Positions 8,811 through 17,365 of a DNA stretch of 64,000 nt are shown here, piece after piece. Position numbers and translations under genes: made by a program. Numbering within the stretch: the first letter of the stretch is position 1; every line of letters starts with the position of its first letter. The DNA lies in contig DEFL01000027.1 of assembly GCA_002350845.1 (NCBI GenBank), positions 90,245 through 154,244 of the forward strand, read 5' to 3'. Source of the DNA: Christensenella sp. UBA2853 (GTDB taxonomy: Bacteria > Bacillota > Clostridia > Christensenellales > Aristaeellaceae). The notes beneath the pieces were generated by a model. That model saw only the letters and a list, made by a program, of their open reading frames with translations. It did no database searches and was not told the DNA's origin.

Positions 8811-9923
8811 TTACTTCATTTCAGCGTGACATTTTTTCAGTTCCTCGATCACCTGTATTTTCTGCGGGCATGTGCTCACACATTTCCCGCACCGTACACA
8901 GGCATCTGCCCCAGGACCCTTTTCAAGAATCTCCCTGTACGCTTTTCTGCCTTCTTCCAGCTGGCCCCAGACCGTCTGCCGGTTCCTGGCAGCAAAAATA
9001 TCCGGAATCGGGATCCCCTGCGGACAGCCTTCCACACAGTAGCGGCAGGCAGTGCACGGAATGGATTTCACGCTGTTAAAGAACACCTGCGCCTGATGAA
9101 TGGTTTCCTGTTCATCCCGGGAAAGCGGCTGGAAATCTGTCATGTACGATAGATTATCCCGCATCTGTGCTGTATCCGACATCCCGGACAGAACCGCAAG
9201 AATGCCGTCCAGGGAAGCCACAAAACGGATAGCCCAGGACGCGAACGAAGCAGACGGATTGGCGCCATGGAGCAGTTCCCTGACTTCTTTGGGCGGATTG
9301 GCCAGGCCGCCGCCTTTCACCGGTTCCATGACAACAATCGGCAGTCCGTGCTTTCTGGCAACCTCATAATTGGCCCTGGACTGAACGTTTTTCGCTTCCC
9401 AGTCCTGATAATTGATCTGCAGCTGAACAAACTCCACTTCGGGATGCTTCTCGATGATCTCCTCCAGGAGTTCCGGACTGTCGTGGAAAGAAAAACCGAT
9501 ATGCCGGATTCTTCCCTTTGCTTTTTCTTCCTGAACGAAATCCCAGAGATGAAACCGTTCATATTTGTCCACATTGCTGCGGGACAGCGCATGCAGAAGA
9601 TAATAGTCGAAATAGCCCGCACCCGTCCGCTCCAGGCTGGTCGTCAGCTCCTTCTTGGCCATGTTTTCCGTCAGCGCAGTCATGGTATTGAGCTTTGTTG
9701 CCAGGGTATAGGCGTCCCGGGGATACCGCTCAACAAGGGCTTTCCGTGTTGCAACTTCAGAACCCGGATAAATATACGCCGTATCGAAATAGGTACCGCC
9801 CGCCTGAAGGAACAGGTCCACCATTTCTTTGGTCTGTTCGATATCAATTCCCAGACCTTTTCTTGGAAGGCGCATCAGGCCAAAACCAAGCTTTGAATGC
9901 ATGTTTCCAATTTCGACTGCCAT
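8811..9923 (-). CDS. Aldo/keto reductase with C-terminal ferredoxin-type Fe-S domain
   Basis: A cytoplasmic oxidoreductase of 370 residues. The N-terminal 270 residues are an aldo/keto-reductase barrel: GFGLMRLP, FDTAYIYPGSE with the catalytic Asp and Tyr, LATKLN with the catalytic Lys, and YYLLHAL with the His. The C-terminal 90 residues carry two cysteine clusters, CTACRYCVEGCPQG and CVRCGKCVSTCPQK, typical of two 4Fe-4S centres. This fused type is common in anaerobes and may pass electrons between a ferredoxin and an NAD(P)-dependent site; the substrate is unknown. ATG 9923 has GGGAG at a suitable distance. A paralogue lies at 49993-51117. Confidence 0.9.
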   Translation of the reverse strand: MAVEIGNMHSKLGFGLMRLPRKGLGIDIEQTKEMVDLFLQAGGTYFDTAYIYPGSEVATRKALVERYPRDAYTLATKLNTMTALTENMAKKELTTSLERTGAGYFDYYLLHALSRSNVDKYERFHLWDFVQEEKAKGRIRHIGFSFHDSPELLEEIIEKHPEVEFVQLQINYQDWEAKNVQSRANYEVARKHGLPIVVMEPVKGGGLANPPKEVRELLHGANPSASFASWAIRFVASLDGILAVLSGMSDTAQMRDNLSYMTDFQPLSRDEQETIHQAQVFFNSVKSIPCTACRYCVEGCPQGIPIPDIFAARNRQTVWGQLEEGRKAYREILEKGPGADACVRCGKCVSTCPQKIQVIEELKKCHAEMK

Positions 9924-9999
9924 AGATCATGTCTCCCATTGTATACCAGGATTTCCAGGTCAGTGACAGGCTGCCTGGGCCGATCGGTTCCTCAGAACA

Positions 10000-10854
10000 T
10001 CAGAAGTGATGTCCCCCGCCTCCATGAGACATGCCGCCGGAGGACATGTGCATGCCGGACCCGCGTCCGCCTCCGCCGCCGTGACCTCCTCCGCCGCCGG
10101 ATGAACGCACAATGGGGACGCGTGTGACACGCTCCCGGATAAACTGTTCATCATCGACCTGCATGTTCACACGAACATTTTCTTTGCCAAGGCTGTAATG
10201 ATAGGTTTTCCCCTTCAGGAGATACATCCGCATCACCACAAGATACATGATCAGTGCAGCTGATGCACCGCAGATAACAGCAAAGAAGAGTTCGCTTTTC
10301 GTCAGTTTGTTGTAAATGCCCGTCAGGCGTTCACCCGTCTCCAAATCATAACGGAATGAACCTTCCTCGATGCCTTCTCTCAGAAACTGATTGAGCGTGG
10401 TGAGTTCTGCGATCATGGCCCGGCCGTATTCCCCGTTGTACAGGGCATCGTCTGCACTTGACAGCATCTCCTCAATTCTGTGATCATTCAGATAATCCGC
10501 CATGGTCCCTGCAGTAGACAGATAATTATAGCGGTTCGTCATGTCCAGAATCATCAGGACGCCTGCACGGTCCTCGCCCAGGCCGTACCCGTTGTTTTCA
10601 TAGTAGGTATCTGCATAGTCGACCGTCACACGGTCATCCCCGCCGGAATGCGGAACATCATAGGTCGTCAGCACGCCGATATCCATCTTGTACTGTTCGA
10701 CCATCTGACGGATCATGGTTTCCATCTGCTCGATTTCACTCTGACTGTAAAGCGATGCATCGTCAATCACCCATGCATGGTCCGCAGCCGCTGGGAGAGC
10801 AAGGAGTGATACAAAGAGACTGAGCAGGAGGAGGCAAACACTTTTCCTTACCAT
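10000..10854 (-). CDS. TPM-domain membrane protein with Gly/His-rich tail
   Basis: A 284-residue exported and anchored protein. It has a signal peptide (KSVCLLLLSLFVSLLALPAAA, cut before DHAWV by prediction), a TPM (YgcG-type) domain at about residues 25-150 with WVIDDASLYSQSEIEQM and the characteristic GLGEDRAGVLMILD, one transmembrane helix near residues 200-222, and a cytoplasmic tail ending in runs of glycine with several histidines and methionines (SHGGGGHHF). TPM domains have been linked to photosystem repair and phosphatase activity in plants, but bacterial roles are unclear. Start ATG 10854 follows GGAGGTG and overlaps the upstream gene by seven bases, so the two are translationally coupled. 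Confidence 0.82.
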   Translation of the reverse strand: MVRKSVCLLLLSLFVSLLALPAAADHAWVIDDASLYSQSEIEQMETMIRQMVEQYKMDIGVLTTYDVPHSGGDDRVTVDYADTYYENNGYGLGEDRAGVLMILDMTNRYNYLSTAGTMADYLNDHRIEEMLSSADDALYNGEYGRAMIAELTTLNQFLREGIEEGSFRYDLETGERLTGIYNKLTKSELFFAVICGASAALIMYLVVMRMYLLKGKTYHYSLGKENVRVNMQVDDEQFIRERVTRVPIVRSSGGGGGHGGGGGRGSGMHMSSGGMSHGGGGHHF

Positions 10855-11873
10855 ATCAGTGCACCTCCCAGACACAGGATGCCCAGAATCACGGCCCCCA
10901 GAAGCAGGCTGGTCAGAAGCAGCTTTTTTCTGTCCAGCGGCAGCCGTCCACAGACGGTCCCCGTCTGGCCGTTCATCATGAAATAATATGGCTTGTCCTT
11001 CGTCCTTCCCTGATAGGTCAGTACCCAGGCAGGAAGCAGGACATACCGCATGCGCTGACAGGTCACGCTGAAATCTGTTTTACCTGTCAGCGAGCTGTAT
11101 TCGCCACTCTTCTCCATGAGCCCGGGGACATACTTCCGGACTTCCTGCTCCATATCCGCCCCGGCTTCCTGCTCTTCAATATCGCGTTTTTCCGCAAAAA
11201 AGCCGCTCAGGTACGACATGGAAAACGGCTTCATGTTCCGCATGTCGAAAGGATGAATCCCATCGGAGAGCTTTCGGTCCACTTCATGCAGCGCTTTTCT
11301 CTGAAGATTCTTAAAACGCAGATGTCCTTTTCTGGACACATGATAATACCGGGTTCGGGTGATATTATAGTTGCCCCGGATCATGGTTTTCACCTTGGTT
11401 CCTTCTCCTTCAAAGGCTGCATCCCCCTCAAACTGACCGAGCCAGTACGGATAGTAGACACCGGACAGCATTTCGAGCTGGTCATCCGACAGAAATTGCC
11501 GGTCCAGAAAGCGCTTCTTTGAGAGGAACTGCTTGAACGCAGAGAGTGCATGTTCTTTATCCAGTTCGAAGGGGACCACACCATCCGGGCGAAAAGCATC
11601 GCTGAGTCGATCCATCAGCACAACAGGACTGTGACAGAAATAGCAGCGTGTAGCTGCTGTGGTTTCATCTGTTACGATCTGTGCGCCGCAGTTCTGACAG
11701 TGATATTCCCTGAGTCCTGCCTGCTCAGGCGCTGTGTCACTGGCATACCCCTGCGTCATTTCTTCTTCTGTCGACGTGCGCCCGCAGAACGGGCACTGCA
11801 TGGATTTCGTTCCCGGAACATATTCCAGGGAGTTGCCGCATGCAGGACATTTGAATGTCCATACCTGACTCAA
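10848..11873 (-). CDS. Zinc-ribbon membrane protein paired with the TPM protein
   Basis: A 341-residue protein beginning with two zinc ribbons: CPACG/CPFCG at residues 9-30 and CQNCG/CYFC near 58-81. A middle region with VVPFELDKEHALSAFKQFL and SGVYYPYWLGQFEG follows, then a C-terminal transmembrane helix (residues about 318-338). Similar proteins are annotated as TFIIB-type zinc-ribbon proteins and are often next to TPM proteins; no function is established. The likely start is TTG at 11873, seven bases after GGAGGAGGGG. An ATG seven codons upstream has no good ribosome binding site and would put the GGAGG inside the coding region. Overlaps the TPM gene. Confidence 0.75.
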   Translation of the reverse strand: MSQVWTFKCPACGNSLEYVPGTKSMQCPFCGRTSTEEEMTQGYASDTAPEQAGLREYHCQNCGAQIVTDETTAATRCYFCHSPVVLMDRLSDAFRPDGVVPFELDKEHALSAFKQFLSKKRFLDRQFLSDDQLEMLSGVYYPYWLGQFEGDAAFEGEGTKVKTMIRGNYNITRTRYYHVSRKGHLRFKNLQRKALHEVDRKLSDGIHPFDMRNMKPFSMSYLSGFFAEKRDIEEQEAGADMEQEVRKYVPGLMEKSGEYSSLTGKTDFSVTCQRMRYVLLPAWVLTYQGRTKDKPYYFMMNGQTGTVCGRLPLDRKKLLLTSLLLGAVILGILCLGGALIW

Positions 11874-11981
11874 TCGGCTTCCCCTCCTCCGCATTTTTCC
11901 ACTATGATATCATCTCTTCCATTCGCCTGCAACAGGATCGAAAAACGGATGCATCCCTGTCCGGACACATCCGTCTGGTGG

Positions 11982-13214
11982 TCACCTGACCACAATATCA
12001 CCGCTCATTGTTTTTGCAAAAACCTGTGCCGTTTTTTCTCCGCTCCGGGGGGCCGGTACTTTTGACCTTGTATCTCCTGAACGCGAGGTCATTTCAACCG
12101 TGTAATTCCCTGGCTGCGGAAGATGGATGCTGATGTCTCCGCTCCTGCTTTCTGCGTGAAGCAAATCCAGCTGTGAACCATCCAGCATTTCCATCTGAAT
12201 TTCTCCGCTGACCGTTTTGGAGGAAATCTCCTTCGCTTTCCCGGAAACCATGATATCTCCGCTTGTGGAAGTGAGTGTCAGCTGCGCCGTTTCCACATCC
12301 ACTTCTACATCACCGCTCATGCTCTTACACCATACCGAAGTGCAGGAACCATCCAGATTGATATCTCCTGACAGGGTATCCAGACGAATGGTTTCCCCGT
12401 TCCCTTCCAGTTCGATGTCACCGCTCACGGTCCGTGCCTCCAGGCATTCATACTGAGCACTGCCGAGGAGATCTCCGCTGACCGTGTGGCAGACCAGGTC
12501 CCCGATATACACCTTTTCATTCAGGCGGATATCGCCAGAAACTGTTGAGGCATCCATCTTACCGATCCGGCATGGACGTCCTTGAACCCATACATCCCCC
12601 GATTCGCTGTGCATGGAAGCATGCTGTGCTTCCACACCCTCCCAGAGAATATCCCCTGCGGCTGTCCGGAGCTGATAATCCAGACTGATTCCGCCCGGTA
12701 TTTCAATATACAGAGGAATCTGGTCCATGCTCAGACGATTCAGGATGGAAAGAAACCAGGGCAGGCCGTGCTCCTGTTCCTTCTGCACTTCCTCCACCTG
12801 AATTGTTTTCCCGTTCCTGCTGATGCGCAAAAACTCACTGTCCGCATGCAGGTGGATCTGCTCATCTGAAGCAGGAAGCACATGTACATCATAATGACTG
12901 ACAGAAACTGCTATGGACTCAACCTCATCGGCCGGAAGATTCAGAGCGAATTTTTCCGGAGCCTGTTCCCCGCTGCTTTCCATCTGCTCCTCAGGCTGTT
13001 CTCTGACAGGATAGTCTTTGAGTATCTCGTCCATACCCTTCAGGCTCTCCACCACAGCAGCAATGGCTTCATCTTCATCCATTCCGTCTTTTACAAGGTC
13101 ACTGTACCGCTCCTGGCAGTCCAGGAGGACCTGCTCATAGAGCACCTGCACTTCTTCGGTCTGTTCCGTATCCCGAAATACGATATCCACCAGTTTCCTG
13201 ACTGTTTCATTCAT
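11982..13214 (-). CDS. DUF4097 beta-repeat protein with helical N-terminal domain
   Basis: A 410-residue protein with an N-terminal helical segment of about 70 residues (acidic, DEDEAIAAVVESL, like the DUF1700-type domains found with PadR regulators) and then a long right-handed beta-repeat region. The signature S-G-D-I or close variants recurs about every 18-22 residues (TVSGDIRL, TVSGDLLG, TVSGDIEL, TLSGDINL, SMSGDVEV, STSGDIMV, TVSGEIQM, SRSGDISI, SRSGDTRS, TMSGDIVV), the hallmark of DUF4097. No signal peptide or membrane helix. It overlaps the PadR gene by eight bases and is presumably under its control; homologous pairs are thought to sense or respond to envelope stress, but the role is unproven. 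Confidence 0.85.
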   Translation of the reverse strand: MNETVRKLVDIVFRDTEQTEEVQVLYEQVLLDCQERYSDLVKDGMDEDEAIAAVVESLKGMDEILKDYPVREQPEEQMESSGEQAPEKFALNLPADEVESIAVSVSHYDVHVLPASDEQIHLHADSEFLRISRNGKTIQVEEVQKEQEHGLPWFLSILNRLSMDQIPLYIEIPGGISLDYQLRTAAGDILWEGVEAQHASMHSESGDVWVQGRPCRIGKMDASTVSGDIRLNEKVYIGDLVCHTVSGDLLGSAQYECLEARTVSGDIELEGNGETIRLDTLSGDINLDGSCTSVWCKSMSGDVEVDVETAQLTLTSTSGDIMVSGKAKEISSKTVSGEIQMEMLDGSQLDLLHAESRSGDISIHLPQPGNYTVEMTSRSGDTRSKVPAPRSGEKTAQVFAKTMSGDIVVR

Positions 13215-13566
13215 CGTGTCCGTCTCCCTTCCTGTCCCCGGTTTCCAGCAGATCCTGCATGATTCCGGCTGTCTGCTTCCATTCTTCCCGTCTGCTTTTG
13301 CAGTATGTTCTGCCCTGCTCTGTCAGGGCATAGTATCTTCTCCTGGCGCCATGTGTCTCATCTCCCCAATAGGAGCGGATCCATCCGGCCTGCTCTATGC
13401 GTCGAAATTCAATATATAACGGCCCTTCCTGCAGGATACAGGCTCCGCCGCTGACGCGTTCCACCTCCCTGATCACCGCATATCCGTAGGAATCCCCTTT
13501 CTCAAGAAGAGAAAGAATGACCACATCCAGGTACGCTCTGACAACACTGGCCACTGAATCCTTCAT
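13207..13566 (-). CDS. PadR-family transcriptional regulator
   Basis: A 119-residue winged-helix repressor. The PadR pattern is clear: LDVVILSLLEKGDSYGYAVIREVE in the recognition domain, LQEGPLYIEFRRIEQAGWI in place of the usual GTLYPALRRLEEQGLI, and RRRYYALTEQGR in the wing, followed by a C-terminal dimerisation helix. It usually represses its own operon. A dyad covering its own -10 box is a fitting operator. The coding region overlaps DUF4097 by eight bases. The ligand or signal is not evident. Confidence 0.92.
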   Translation of the reverse strand: MKDSVASVVRAYLDVVILSLLEKGDSYGYAVIREVERVSGGACILQEGPLYIEFRRIEQAGWIRSYWGDETHGARRRYYALTEQGRTYCKSRREEWKQTAGIMQDLLETGDRKGDGHDE

Positions 13567-13585
13567 GTGTTTCCCCCTCCTTTCT

Positions 13586-13610
13586 AAGTGTATTATATTT
13601 TAATATACTT
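13586..13610. promoter_or_regulatory. Putative PadR operator dyad
   Basis: Inverted repeat with arms AAGTATATTA and TAATACACTT (9 of 10 bases symmetric) around a five-base centre. It covers the -10 element of the PadR promoter, which suits negative autoregulation. Confidence 0.6.
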
Positions 13611-13620
13611 TCTTTTTCAA
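13592..13620 (-). promoter_or_regulatory. Sigma-A promoter of the PadR-DUF4097 operon
   Basis: Minus-strand TTGAAA (13620-13615), 17-base spacer, TATAAT (13597-13592). Confidence 0.88.
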
Positions 13621-13682
13621 TGTATCTTGGATTTTTTAATCATCTTTTCATGTGCGCACTGCAAGATGAATCACTGCAGGAT

Positions 13683-13711
13683 TTGACAGTCTCCACGCTC
13701 TTACGTATAAT
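13683..13711 (+). promoter_or_regulatory. Consensus sigma-A promoter of the DUF1292 gene
   Basis: TTGACA (13683-13688), 17-base spacer, TATAAT (13706-13711): a perfect match to the consensus, implying strong constitutive expression. Confidence 0.92.
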
Positions 13712-13747
13712 GCTTGCGATTCTTATTTCCGAAAGGGATGACGGCGG

Positions 13748-14035
13748 ATGAATTCCAAAGACAGCATTGTCTATACGGATGAGTATTATTCCCTCTATGA
13801 TGAGGAAGAGGGCGAAGTCGAGTTCCATATGGTCGCCCGCATCACGCTTGCAGACAAACAGTATGCAGTTTTTGAAGACCCAGATGATGAAGAAAGCCTG
13901 ATGGTTTTTACCATCGAACCCGATGAAGAGGATACCGAGTCATTCCAACCTGTTCTGGATGAAGAGGAAAGTGAGCGCATCTTCTATCTGTTTGAAGCCG
14001 CTTATGATGAGTATGACTTCGGTGAGGCCACCTGA
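13748..14035 (+). CDS. DUF1292 (YrzB-like) small acidic protein
   Basis: A 95-residue very acidic cytoplasmic protein of the DUF1292 family, which is widespread in Bacillota and of unknown function. The family pattern YSLYDEEEGEVEFHMVARITLADKQYAVFEDPDDEE, then MVFTIEPDEE and a C-terminal ERIFYLFEAAYDEY, is easily recognised. In many genomes it sits beside ruvX and alaS, but not here. The ATG at 13748 follows GAAAGGGATGACGG. A consensus promoter precedes it and a bidirectional terminator follows, so it is a monocistronic, probably highly expressed gene. Confidence 0.9.
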   Translation: MNSKDSIVYTDEYYSLYDEEEGEVEFHMVARITLADKQYAVFEDPDDEESLMVFTIEPDEEDTESFQPVLDEEESERIFYLFEAAYDEYDFGEAT

Positions 14036-14071
14036 CCAGCATGTCCGATCACACTGAAATGTCATTGTCCC

Positions 14072-14117
14072 ATGAAAAAAGACCGTCAGAACGTTTGATC
14101 TGACGGTCTTTTTTCAT
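14072..14117. terminator. Bidirectional terminator
   Basis: Perfect 19-base arms (14072-14090 and 14099-14117; core GACCGTCAGA/TCTGACGGTC) with A6 and T6 flanks and an eight-base loop. It ends both the DUF1292 gene (+) and the TIR gene (-). Confidence 0.92.
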
Positions 14118-14146
14118 CTTCGATCCATGCTACCGGTCTGTTCTTC

Positions 14147-17100
14147 TTATCGGAAACGCGTTTCTTTCATTTCAAGCAGTTCCTCCAGCGTGTAGAGCGG
14201 AGAAAGGAACAGCTGTGAAATATAGGGCATTTCTCCGTTTCGCAGGATCATATGGGTTCCCGGCACGACGGCAAGCAGGCCGGGAATTCTGGCCCGGATT
14301 TTCAGGTTGTCCGCCCGAATCAGGTATCCGGTATCCTGACCAAACCGCCTAAAGGAAACGGCATAATCTCCCAGCAGGGTCTTTTCTGCCCAGATTTCAG
14401 TAAACATACTGTCCACAGGCATGATTTCGCTGCACAGCCCATCCGCTGTACGAAGCAGACAGAACCTGTTGCCTGTCAGCCTCAGGCACAGAAGCTGGTC
14501 ATCCTTGGAAAAAGATATGCCCTCAATTGCACTGCGTTCAATGGGCAGCGGATAACATTGCATCTGTTTCATCTGCTCATTAAACAGGAAAAGACCCTTC
14601 GAATCTGCGATCGCAAGCACTTTCAGATGATTGCCGCATGCGATGGCTGGTTCCGTCTGTGGAACACAATCCGGCACTGCATTCCAGAGACCGGACTCCA
14701 GATCACACAAAAGAACCTTCCCTGTTTCCGTGCCCGGCTGATACACTGCCAGCCAGCCGCAGCCACCGATTCCGGCGGTCAGGGGCAGTGACATACGCTC
14801 CGGCAGAGACGCTTCCCAAAGCTGTTCCGTATTTCTGATTGCCCGGACTGTCTGTGTGCTCATGTTTATTTCCGCATTCCAGATATTGTCTCCGGGACAG
14901 GAAAGAACATGCCGAACAACATTCTCATTCTGATCCATTCGGGTTACAGCCCCGTCCTCTACACCAACCAGAACTTCACTCGGATAATACGTGCCCAGTG
15001 TGCCGAAAACGACCTGTTTTCCATCATCCGAGAAACCGATCAGTGAGGTAAAGGATACTCCAGGAACCGTAAACCAGTTCTCAGACTCTGTTCCATCAGC
15101 CTTCAGGAAATGAAGATCGGCCGCATTGCGGTCTTCCGCGTTCTGGGAGACAACCACAATGTTTCCCTGCGGACTCACAGCCACAGCAGTCATATTGAAG
15201 TCCTGAACCAGCACACGGCTCTCCGGATTGCTCACGCGGCTGATCAGCAGCAGTTTCTGCCTGTCATTGACCAGTGTACAGGCGGCGGCAATCTTCTCCT
15301 CCTGAGCACTCATGTCCGCGCTGTTAATCTGAAGATCTGCTCCGCCAAAAGGCCATGAAAATGCATCAGCCGGATTGATCTGCAGCATCGTGCCATCTAT
15401 CAGCAGCGCACGAAGGCACCGATTTCCAGCGGAGGAAACATATGGTGAGGCAGCACAGAGTGTGCCGGACAGACCAATTTCAGAAACCAGGCGTCCATCC
15501 CTCATATTCAAAACAGAGATGACATCACAGCCAGTTGAATAAACGGCGATCAGCTGCTGTTCCTCATCTGTCCAGATCTCACAGGTTCCCGGCAGATTGT
15601 CTGTCTGCCAGGCCCAGACCTGTGTTCCCTCGTCCAGCCGCCAGGCTGATATCTCGTTCAGCGTGGTAAACGTATCTGCCAAGAAATCGAACGAATCCCA
15701 ATCGATCGTATTACTAAACACCAGGACCATTTCTTCGGTCAGGAACACCGACAGGTCATTCGTCGTCAGGTCTTCTCCATAGCCATTGGCAGACGTATTC
15801 AGATCGATCACATGCCGGATCCCGCCGGTTTCCTTCTCGAAGATAAACAGCAGAAGACGGTCTTCTCCATCTGCCGGACTGCCCAACGCGACGATCTGGC
15901 CATTGGCATCCACAGCCCACTTTGAAAAACTGTACGTTCCTTCCGGATCCGGATCAAAATCCATCAGAACCTGTCCATCCGGTTTCAACCGCCGGTAAGG
16001 TTTGACTTCCTCCGCCTTGTCGCCCGACGCCTTGAGCAGCAGCTCCCCGTCGCTGCATGCAAGAAGCGAGTATCCATCCTCACTCCACAGAATGTTCCCG
16101 GTGCTCTGCTCGATCCTGCAGACAACAAACGCTGTGGATGCGATCAGAACATCCGGATTCAGACACTGGATTCGTGTGGTCGGATTCAGCAGCTTTGATT
16201 CCATGATGGTTCTTTCCCACTTTTTTTCTCCCATGGGAGAAAAGCCTTTAACCACGCAGGGGTTGCTGGCGGTAAATGCCATGGATCCATCCTTTGCCAC
16301 GGCGATATCATCAATCAGCAAAACCGTGTCCACAAGCGCCCGCTGTGTAAACAGCCGTTCATCATGATAGACATACAGCGCATCTGCGAGGACCTCTTCA
16401 CTGGCAGCAACATAGGGACGTTCCGGATCTTTCGAGCCGGGAAGCACGTCGGCTGACTGGCGCATGGCCCCGATCCGGTCACCGCCCCGAAGCAGGTTGG
16501 CGGCATAGCCTGCGACAGCTTCTGATTCATTCTGCTGGGCCAGCCGAAGCGCTTGAGTGACCTGTGCGTTTTTTACAAGCAGAACAGAAGCAAAGCCGAG
16601 TGCGGTCACCACGATGACACCGGCTGCCATGCTGAGCAGGCGGATCTTTCTGCGCTGGGCACGCTGTACGAGATCGTCAAAATCACAGCCGATCATCGCA
16701 GCGGCCAGACGAAGATATTCACGCTTCAGCTTCGCACGGATTTCTGATGGGCGGTCGGAGGACAGGTTCGCTGCCATCGGCTCGCAGGGCTGACCGTTTT
16801 CATCCTTCAACAGCTGGGGCGGAAACGATTCCTCCGGTTTCCCGGTGACCAGCACGCAGAGCACGTGATCCCTTCCGTGAAGGTCAATGAAGGTATCCAC
16901 CTCACGCATGCACCACAGAGACTCCCGAAACTGAGGCGTACAGATCACAATCAGATATTCCGATTCCTGCAGTGCTGTCTGAATGGACTCAGACAGGCTG
17001 GCAGAAAGCGGCAGCTCATCCTCATCCCGGAAAATCCGCCCCAGCCGCCTTTCCCCATTCCTGCGCAGGCGTGAGGGAATCGTGTATTTTTCCAGAAGCC

Positions 17101-17170
17101 TGTGGACAGCAACTGCAACAGTACGGTCCGGCTCCAGATGCCGGTAGCTGATAAACGCCTTGTATTTCAT
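14147..17170 (-). CDS. TIR domain - transmembrane - beta-propeller protein
   Basis: A 1007-residue protein with an N-terminal cytoplasmic TIR domain (residues 1 to about 135: KYKAFISYRH, IFRDEDELPLSASLSESI, YLIVICTPQFRESLWCMREVDTFI), a basic linker, one transmembrane helix (about 176-201) and some 800 residues of beta-rich sequence resembling a WD40- or PQQ-like propeller. E90 in WCMREVDTF sits where NAD-cleaving TIR domains keep their catalytic glutamate, so NADase or signalling activity is possible. Heptad-like AQVTQALRLAQQNESEAVAGYA follows the membrane helix, as in other TIR-WD40 proteins. Start ATG 17170 has GGAGGGGG five bases ahead. No defence genes adjoin it. The target of the propeller and the biological role are unknown. 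Confidence 0.8.
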   Translation of the reverse strand: MKYKAFISYRHLEPDRTVAVAVHRLLEKYTIPSRLRRNGERRLGRIFRDEDELPLSASLSESIQTALQESEYLIVICTPQFRESLWCMREVDTFIDLHGRDHVLCVLVTGKPEESFPPQLLKDENGQPCEPMAANLSSDRPSEIRAKLKREYLRLAAAMIGCDFDDLVQRAQRRKIRLLSMAAGVIVVTALGFASVLLVKNAQVTQALRLAQQNESEAVAGYAANLLRGGDRIGAMRQSADVLPGSKDPERPYVAASEEVLADALYVYHDERLFTQRALVDTVLLIDDIAVAKDGSMAFTASNPCVVKGFSPMGEKKWERTIMESKLLNPTTRIQCLNPDVLIASTAFVVCRIEQSTGNILWSEDGYSLLACSDGELLLKASGDKAEEVKPYRRLKPDGQVLMDFDPDPEGTYSFSKWAVDANGQIVALGSPADGEDRLLLFIFEKETGGIRHVIDLNTSANGYGEDLTTNDLSVFLTEEMVLVFSNTIDWDSFDFLADTFTTLNEISAWRLDEGTQVWAWQTDNLPGTCEIWTDEEQQLIAVYSTGCDVISVLNMRDGRLVSEIGLSGTLCAASPYVSSAGNRCLRALLIDGTMLQINPADAFSWPFGGADLQINSADMSAQEEKIAAACTLVNDRQKLLLISRVSNPESRVLVQDFNMTAVAVSPQGNIVVVSQNAEDRNAADLHFLKADGTESENWFTVPGVSFTSLIGFSDDGKQVVFGTLGTYYPSEVLVGVEDGAVTRMDQNENVVRHVLSCPGDNIWNAEINMSTQTVRAIRNTEQLWEASLPERMSLPLTAGIGGCGWLAVYQPGTETGKVLLCDLESGLWNAVPDCVPQTEPAIACGNHLKVLAIADSKGLFLFNEQMKQMQCYPLPIERSAIEGISFSKDDQLLCLRLTGNRFCLLRTADGLCSEIMPVDSMFTEIWAEKTLLGDYAVSFRRFGQDTGYLIRADNLKIRARIPGLLAVVPGTHMILRNGEMPYISQLFLSPLYTLEELLEMKETRFR

Positions 17171-17307
17171 CTCTTCCCCCTCCACTTTCCATGCATCGTC
17201 CTATTTCGTGTATCCGCTCGGCGTCATTTTCTTTCCTGTCGGTCAGGCGCACATCTCTCAAACGAATCGTAAAAATCCGGACATGCTGATATGCCTGCAC
17301 TCAATGC

Positions 17308-17334
17308 AAAAGGCAGCCTGCACGGCTGCCCTTT
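17308..17334 (-). terminator. Terminator after the S41 protease genes
   Basis: Minus-strand hairpin GGCAGCC-GTGCA-GGCTGCC followed by TTTT, 30 bases past the stop of the first S41 gene. Confidence 0.85.
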
Positions 17335-17365
17335 ATCCTGGCTTTTCCAGGCATTTGATCATGTT

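Noticed and set aside
8811..9923. Recent duplication of the two Fe-S aldo/keto reductases within this window
   Set aside because: The two copies share architecture but differ widely in sequence and regulation, so they are old paralogues, not a recent duplication.
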